Assembly (NCBI GenBank): GCA_964593065.1
Contig: CAZQGO010000033.1
Span: forward strand, 1 to 20,242
Reading direction: 5' to 3'
Length of the DNA stretch: 20,242 nucleotides
Source: CAZQGO01 sp964593065
Lineage (GTDB): Bacteria > Oederibacteriota > JAAXVQ01
Shown: one piece after another, positions 16,001 through 20,242 of the stretch
Layout of the letters: the number at the start of each line of letters is the position of its first letter
Numbering within the stretch: the stretch's first letter is position 1
The notes under the pieces: generated by a model
What the model saw: the letters and a program-made list of their open reading frames with translations, nothing else
Told to the model about the DNA's origin: nothing
Database searches by the model: none
Position numbers and translations under genes: made by a program

Positions 16001-19000
16001 TGTCCCGTCTTCAGTTCCAGGACAAGATGTTGCGCGATATGATTGTCCGGCATGAACGGTATATGAAGAGCGCCGTTAAAACAGCCCATCACTCCGCGCA
16101 GCTCAAAAACTTCGGGACCGGGGTCGGAAACCTGCCTGAGCAATTTTCCGAAGTGATTTCTCAATACGGGAAACAATGGCGGGAGCTCGAGAACGGCATG
16201 TCCTCGGACCCCTGGAATTCCTTGAAAAAGCAGGCGGCAAAGAATTATGACCGGGAATTGGCGGAACTCGGAAAACAAAAATCTGAAATCACGCGGCTGT
16301 TCCAGGATTTGAGCCCGGCTCTGAAAACCGCCGTCCGCAAGAACGGGTTCATGGACGATTTGGACAACTTCATGTTTTACGCCACCAAGGCCTCGGCGCG
16401 GATTGGAAAAAACGCGTATCTTTCTTTCGTGCAGACCGAAGATGCCGGCACCTTGGGAGCGCTTTCCGCCAAATACGGCAAGCTCCAGGAAGAATTGGAC
16501 CGCCGGCTGCATGAATTTCAGGCACAGGCCGCGGGGCCGCAGGTGAACCAATTCCTGTCCGGCATGGAGAACGCCCGGAAAGAGCTGATGGCCAAGTCCG
16601 CCGACTGGACCGAGTTGAAAATTCGGGAAATATTCGGCGCCGACGGCCTGCAATTTTTGCGGCAACTGGAAACCGGGCACGGGGCGTCTATGCCCGCGCT
16701 GGAGAAAACCTTCGCCGCCGCGAAGCAATCCCTGGCCCTCGGCGAACTGGCGGGCACCTGCCAGGTCCTGCAATCCCTGCAGGAGCGGATGCTGCAATCC
16801 ATCCGGGCCAAGGCCTCTCTCCTGCAGGAAGAAGTCATGACCGGAAACTTCCTGCTGCAATTGCAGCAGCTCTCGGATACGGAGCGCCTGCTGGGGGCCA
16901 TGGCCGGCAAGTTAAAACCCGGCGTGAAGAAAGAGCTCGCAGCCGGAGGCTGGCAGGCGGTTTTATCCAAACTGGACGGGGACCGCAGGCGCGCGGACAT
17001 GGCCATGGAATTAATCAACCAGGAAATTTCGGCCCAGGTCCGGGCTCTGGGCCTGACATATCCGGCCGGCGAATTGCCGGCAGAAGTGCGCCGCGCGCAA
17101 AACCGTTTTGCGCAGGATATCCCGGAAAATACCGCCCTCGGCCTCGCGCTGCATCCCCTGGTGCAATCCCTGGATACCCTCGCGGCCGGCGTGGGACTGG
17201 ATGCGGCCCGGATCATGAACGACCTCGACCGGGGTGTAACCCTGGACGTGACCGCCAGGAATTTGGAGCGCGCCGGCAACCTGCTCTCCCAGGCACAACG
17301 GATATTTTCAGGGGATGCCGGCCCGCCCGGGGAATGGCGGGAACTGAATTTCCGAGATTTGGAGCGCTTATCGGGTTTGGCGCAGAAACAACTTGAGGAC
17401 GGAGTTCATTTCATCCGCCAGCAGGCGGCCCGGGCCGAAGTTCAAAACGCCCTGGACCGCGTGTCCAACCTGGGCCTGGAAGCCCGCCGCCTGACTGCCC
17501 GGCACATGGAAAACATTGAAAACCGTCTGTACCAATCCGGCCTCGTCACCCAGGCATCGAATTGGGAGTCGGCCGGCACCATTGATTTCGCCTTGAATAA
17601 ACTGGCCGTCGAATTCACGCTCGCCTCGGCCCGCTCACAGGTTCTCAAACAACTCGACCAGCTGCAGGGGATCCAGGAGCGTTTTTCGGCGGGCCTTGAC
17701 CGCCAGCTGCTCGAAATCAAGCGCGCCGACGCGGCGGTCATCATGGACGCATTGGCCAGGAAATATGCCGCCTTGGGAACGGAATTCCAGCAGGCCTGGG
17801 ACGGCCTGACCCGGCGTACCGGCGCGGCCGACTGGCCTCCGGCCGCGGAGGTGAATCTCGGCGGCCTGATGCAATTCAAGGTCGACCAGGAACTGTTCAC
17901 CCGGTTTCGGGAGGATATTTTCGCCCGCCTGGTGCAGTCCAATCCCGCGCTGCTGGAGATCAACAAGCTGCGCAGCGTCACCGGCCTGCTGGATGATTAC
18001 CTGGATGCGGGCGGCTCGCAACTCAGGCAAAAACTCCACCGCAGCGAACTGTACCTGCGCCTGCAGCGGCTGGATGACCTCAAGGGGCAAATCGACAATC
18101 TGTTGGACCAAGCCCTGAACCAAGGCGTGGACGAGGCGCTCAAGCGCGGCCTGGGGGAGCGCCTGCGCTCCCTGGGCTTCGAGACCGAGCAGGTGGAAAC
18201 CATCGTCAAGACGGCTCCCACGGCGGTCCAAAAACTTTTCCGCGAATCCGGCCTGCTCGAACAACTGGATCGTTTCGACGGCCTGCCTGGGGTTTTCGAC
18301 GGCCAACTCGACCTCCTGCTGGGCGACATTCAGGCCTTGGTGCAGACCAACACCTTTCTGGCGGGACTGAACGGCTTCGGCACGGACGTAACGGAGCTTT
18401 GGGACCAGCTCAGCGGTAAAAAACCCCTGGATTTGAATCTCTGGGCCGGCAGGGTCGCGGGCCATTGGGAAGCCCTGCAGGCGGCCGGAACCGCCTTGAC
18501 GGCCCAAGTCACCGAATTCATCGGTCAATTGGGATTGCCCGGGCAGGCATTCGGCTTGTGGCAGGACCTGGCCACCGGTCTCGGCAACCTGGGCCAAGGT
18601 CTGGCCGCCGGCCTGGGCGACGTCATTTCATCCCTGGCGGCTTTTGATCCCAAGGCCGCTTACCTTAATTTCACCTCTGCCGTCACCGGCTTGTTCCAGG
18701 CCGCCGGCGATAGGCTGGGCAATTTGCTGAACGGCTTCGAGTTTCAGCTCCAGCTGGAGGGCGGCTGGTTCTCCACGGACAAGCTCTGGGGAACCATCCG
18801 CGAGGTCCTGTCCTCGGACAACTGGCGTTTCGACTTCTTCAAAAACGCCGCGGGTTCCATGCAGTCCTTCGCCGATGCACTCGGGGATTGGGCCGGCAAG
18901 GCCCTGGCCTGGACCGGCGATGGCTGGAAACAGATTGCAACCAGAGTCCAGGACGCCCTCAGCGTCCTTGGCGACGGTCCGGCGGCCTGGCTGAATGCTC

Positions 19001-20242
19001 TCGGCAGGAACTGGAGCAGCATTTCAAGCCTCCTGGACAAATACCTGCCTGCGAAATACCAGGCGGCCAAAAGTGCTCTGGATGATTTTTTAGCGGGTGA
19101 TTATTGGGGGCTGCTGGATCACCTGGCCTCGTATCTCGGGGAGGACGCGAAAAAGTCGGCGGGATTCGCCCGCCAGGCCGTGGCAAGCTACTTGTCCGCG
19201 GACTATCTGGCCATGCTGGACGCGCTCAGCGGATTTTTGGACGCCGAAGGGCAAAAGAAATACCAGGAGGTCCGCGGCTATTACCAGGAGGCGGAGCAGT
19301 ATTACCAGCTCGGGGAGAAGGCCTACAATGCCATTCAATCCGGCAACGTGGCCGGAGCCGCCAACTCCCTGTTGTCCACGCTCGGGGGACTTTTCTCTTT
19401 TGACCGGCCCGTGCTCGTCATTGGCCACGGCTCCTATCAGAAGGACGCCAAAATAGACGAGCGCTGGCGGCAATCCGTGGAGGACCTTGAGAGTCAGCAA
19501 ATCGAATATCTCAGGAAAATGGGAGTCAGGCTGGACCAGGGCCGGTCCCGCACATCCGGGAATTGGGAAAAGTCGGGAGAGGAACTCGACGTGGCGCAAT
19601 ATACCGGGCAGCACGCTCCCAGCGGCTACGGCACCTCTTCAGGACCGTACGGCCCGGCCAGCCCGCACGGACCGCCCGGAGCGGGCAATGCATTTGGAAA
19701 AGAGGACAGCGGCGGGGAAGGCGCCTCAGGAGAGGAAATCGATATCGGTCCCAGGCCGGGCCTCGCTCCGCCGGGGGACGGGACACCCGTCCCGGCTGCA
19801 GACAAAAAAGGTTACGCAGCCGCGGCAGCGGCCGCGGTGGCCGACAGCATGTGGCCCATGCCTTTGCTTCCCGCGGATACCATCGAAGAAGCCCGCAAGC
19901 GTGCCCAGGGAAAGGAAGAAAAAGGTTATTCAGAAAGGCAACAAGCCGGAGGGCTCCTGCCGGAGAGTTGGGATAAAGACACTACCGGGTGGGAAGCCTT
20001 CGGCAAGGGCGCGGCCGAGGGCATGCTGGCTGATTCCAATGAAAAGAACGCCTTCATGCCGCAGCAAAAGTGGGCCAATGCTGCGACCCATGCCTACCGT
20101 AAAAAATCTGCGGCCTACATGGATTCCCTCAATGAAATGGACGAGGAGGCGAACTCCGAGAAGGGCTTAACGAAATTCGGGAAAAAAGCCAAGATCAAGG
20201 CCACCAAGGCCGCGGTGGTGGGCTCCAATCTCCTGGTGGAAG
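13069..20242 (+). CDS. Giant secreted helix-rich protein with N-terminal pseudo-hydrolase domain (partial, 3' end outside window)
   Basis: One frame of at least 2391 codons without a stop, still open at the window end. Residues 1-32 are a Sec signal peptide (basic start, LFLAWLLAVSPMF core, ASA|VQ cleavage). Residues 45-200 read like a lipase/PGAP1-type alpha/beta hydrolase with its active-site motifs altered. About 204-2100 are almost entirely predicted helix, rich in Leu, Ala, Gln, Glu and Arg, with coiled-coil-like stretches. Then come three short repeats (2009-2106), a strand PVLVIGHGS (2114-2122), a Gly/Pro linker (about 2182-2245), poly-Ala and a charged tail. GGAGG (13054-13058) precedes the ATG by ten bases. 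Periplasmic, outer-membrane or extracellular location is inferred. I recognise no family for the full protein. The function may be structural or adhesive, but nothing here proves it. Confidence 0.9.
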   Translation, partial: MPNPCKRFSRAVNLFLAWLLAVSPMFPARASAVQPAPGPGAARIAIARQLIILIPDIFDSPQNWDKTVRRFVQGGIRPENIINLAQHPDFSLRDDLAVQTTRLAWIVEKESARRQGRKAHLVAKGTGGLVARAYIMQAERTRPQGAPVLDVMALAVPQRGRKWAKWAYRLSLPLPRAGVRSPAVRDLAPDSDFMRRLNALGRKRTALSRAAREFLNSIHNQAWQQDLLARLNRMDEIRVQVSSQADVFLNFPGQVKLDPADAARVDEMLQARRSIAGLYEQAGEKLNLGPAGKAGLDQVAGKFAETASEMHRQVKGIMGPADISGKTSPSTAKIRKLEMRSSNLHERLLQEQTNLLNDIPARVALAEPLPAFDSSQRLLGGLTRQYRDLSDAWNQYLRLGMPHQVAQACAAAELPLRRLQEDFRSHNAFASLESAALDAEREKDALCDALAGLNPSQNYLGQAEWRNSVKQLKSLRISESARNLLAARDQYLSASQIQDAWHSLDQARSAWLHAVKTYSDARAVMSLQERLDQYRKTLRALSATMKNNRPGNRDPGKNIFADEKWPSLEGLIPDLNPFGPGSGGANIQSGTVVDLNQVKERALRLFAAYSAQSKAFQAALTDNPELARQFDRSGFSACWERRESLNPLILQAMDQNAGELRTALMATESGGANPELTMFAASARARLDQALAEAEAQIKTSPLPAVLRQAEQISRRLSDNFHALPEETRQKPAASGSRRKLQNWTARVSLLTQDTERRWETMREGIEADSLSNLIREIQARTASDTGHPPAGALALGPFVKTLALSETLVEAAGLEEALKRQASQQLKAGKNSVLRTHLLNLSRLSRERADLASSLENLAAFGIQELKSADLFSWSAQVLALGERLETPRDAGLLQGSLAGQAEFLQTAGRRLHDYADAFTHRIQDLENGLDLCHAVAEIRDLQYASLDALSFSLAQAREAALAGNFTAQLSRVEQTLSRLQFQDKMLRDMIVRHERYMKSAVKTAHHSAQLKNFGTGVGNLPEQFSEVISQYGKQWRELENGMSSDPWNSLKKQAAKNYDRELAELGKQKSEITRLFQDLSPALKTAVRKNGFMDDLDNFMFYATKASARIGKNAYLSFVQTEDAGTLGALSAKYGKLQEELDRRLHEFQAQAAGPQVNQFLSGMENARKELMAKSADWTELKIREIFGADGLQFLRQLETGHGASMPALEKTFAAAKQSLALGELAGTCQVLQSLQERMLQSIRAKASLLQEEVMTGNFLLQLQQLSDTERLLGAMAGKLKPGVKKELAAGGWQAVLSKLDGDRRRADMAMELINQEISAQVRALGLTYPAGELPAEVRRAQNRFAQDIPENTALGLALHPLVQSLDTLAAGVGLDAARIMNDLDRGVTLDVTARNLERAGNLLSQAQRIFSGDAGPPGEWRELNFRDLERLSGLAQKQLEDGVHFIRQQAARAEVQNALDRVSNLGLEARRLTARHMENIENRLYQSGLVTQASNWESAGTIDFALNKLAVEFTLASARSQVLKQLDQLQGIQERFSAGLDRQLLEIKRADAAVIMDALARKYAALGTEFQQAWDGLTRRTGAADWPPAAEVNLGGLMQFKVDQELFTRFREDIFARLVQSNPALLEINKLRSVTGLLDDYLDAGGSQLRQKLHRSELYLRLQRLDDLKGQIDNLLDQALNQGVDEALKRGLGERLRSLGFETEQVETIVKTAPTAVQKLFRESGLLEQLDRFDGLPGVFDGQLDLLLGDIQALVQTNTFLAGLNGFGTDVTELWDQLSGKKPLDLNLWAGRVAGHWEALQAAGTALTAQVTEFIGQLGLPGQAFGLWQDLATGLGNLGQGLAAGLGDVISSLAAFDPKAAYLNFTSAVTGLFQAAGDRLGNLLNGFEFQLQLEGGWFSTDKLWGTIREVLSSDNWRFDFFKNAAGSMQSFADALGDWAGKALAWTGDGWKQIATRVQDALSVLGDGPAAWLNALGRNWSSISSLLDKYLPAKYQAAKSALDDFLAGDYWGLLDHLASYLGEDAKKSAGFARQAVASYLSADYLAMLDALSGFLDAEGQKKYQEVRGYYQEAEQYYQLGEKAYNAIQSGNVAGAANSLLSTLGGLFSFDRPVLVIGHGSYQKDAKIDERWRQSVEDLESQQIEYLRKMGVRLDQGRSRTSGNWEKSGEELDVAQYTGQHAPSGYGTSSGPYGPASPHGPPGAGNAFGKEDSGGEGASGEEIDIGPRPGLAPPGDGTPVPAADKKGYAAAAAAAVADSMWPMPLLPADTIEEARKRAQGKEEKGYSERQQAGGLLPESWDKDTTGWEAFGKGAAEGMLADSNEKNAFMPQQKWANAATHAYRKKSAAYMDSLNEMDEEANSEKGLTKFGKKAKIKATKAAVVGSNLLVE
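13201..13665 (+). other. Degenerate alpha/beta-hydrolase (lipase-like) domain within the giant protein
   Basis: Residues 45-199 follow the order of bacterial lipases/PGAP1-like esterases. The oxyanion region LVHGIFGSP of the family reads LIPDIFDSP (53-61). The nucleophile elbow, normally GHSMGGLVAR, reads AKGTGGLVAR (123-132), so the catalytic Ser is Gly125. The TPHHG motif reads VPQRG (156-160). The usual SPFLRRLN ending reads DSDFMRRLN (190-198). The fold-determining hydrophobic pattern is kept while catalytic residues are lost, so it is probably a binding or structural domain. The family comparison is from memory, not a search. Confidence 0.6.
19093..19386 (+). repeat. Three diverged 16-residue protein repeats in the giant gene
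   Basis: AGDYWGLLDHLASYLG (residues 2009-2024), SADYLAMLDALSGFLD (2043-2058) and SGNVAGAANSLLSTLG (2091-2106) align without gaps: small-Gly/Ala-Asp/Asn-aromatic or Val, then a helix with Leu at matched places. They are spaced 34 and 48 residues apart. The A-G-D-Y-x-x-L-L pattern recalls TPR-like helix pairs. The DNA copies have diverged, so this is old duplication or convergence. Confidence 0.45.

Noticed and set aside
19408..19446. VLVIGHGS as a sirohydrochlorin chelatase (CbiX) start
   Set aside because: Only the short strand-turn motif matches; the rest of the fold is absent and the sequence becomes Gly/Pro-rich within 70 residues.
13069..20242. Giant protein as a phage tape-measure protein
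   Set aside because: It has a clear signal peptide and a hydrolase-like N-domain, and no phage structural genes are nearby.
1..20242. tRNA, rRNA, CRISPR or insertion sequence
   Set aside because: No cloverleaf-like block, no regular repeat-spacer pattern and no transposase or terminal inverted repeats were seen by eye; small RNAs cannot be excluded.

Overview
The window is bacterial chromosome. It holds twelve recognisable genes, two well-supported small ORFs, and the first 7.2 kb of one giant gene that runs off the right edge. An outer-membrane beta-barrel protein, a lipopolysaccharide-type glycosyltransferase, Lgt and a giant Sec-exported protein together point to a diderm (Gram-negative) organism. 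Coding regions are GC-rich apart from one AT-rich spacer. The gene order matches no genome I recognise, so I do not assign a phylum. Lineages known for giant secreted ORFs, such as Omnitrophota, are only a guess.

Layout: (1) 1-3260, plus strand: promoter, small beta-barrel outer-membrane protein, strong terminator, then a two-helix LiaF-like membrane protein, a family 2 glycosyltransferase and an EFR1-type flavodoxin/ferredoxin protein. (2) 3295-5560, minus strand: a TVP38/TMEM64 (VTT/DedA-like) membrane protein followed 10 bp later by a mercuric-reductase-like flavoprotein disulfide reductase. Many bacteria carry these two as one fused protein. (3) 5711-7217, minus strand: an AbiE-type (type IV) toxin-antitoxin pair with overlapping ends, then an AT-rich spacer with a candidate operator. 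(4) 7684-7833: a 49-residue single-span membrane microprotein. (5) 7916-9940, minus strand: a GH15 glucoamylase-type enzyme, divergent from a plus-strand pair, an Mth938-domain protein and a short MgtC/SapB protein. (6) 10999-11826, minus strand: lgt, divergent from exodeoxyribonuclease III. The two have overlapping candidate promoters, and a 39-codon Arg-rich ORF is translationally coupled to the nuclease gene.

(7) 13069 to the end of the window: one uninterrupted frame of at least 2391 codons. It encodes a signal peptide, a domain that reads like a lipase-type alpha/beta hydrolase with its catalytic elbow and oxyanion motifs destroyed, about 1900 residues of helix-rich sequence, a short repeat block, a Gly/Pro-rich linker and the start of a charged C-terminal region. 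I think this pseudo-hydrolase giant is the most novel object here. Its neighbours are housekeeping genes and do not reveal its role.

I saw no rRNA, tRNA, CRISPR array, transposase or integrase.
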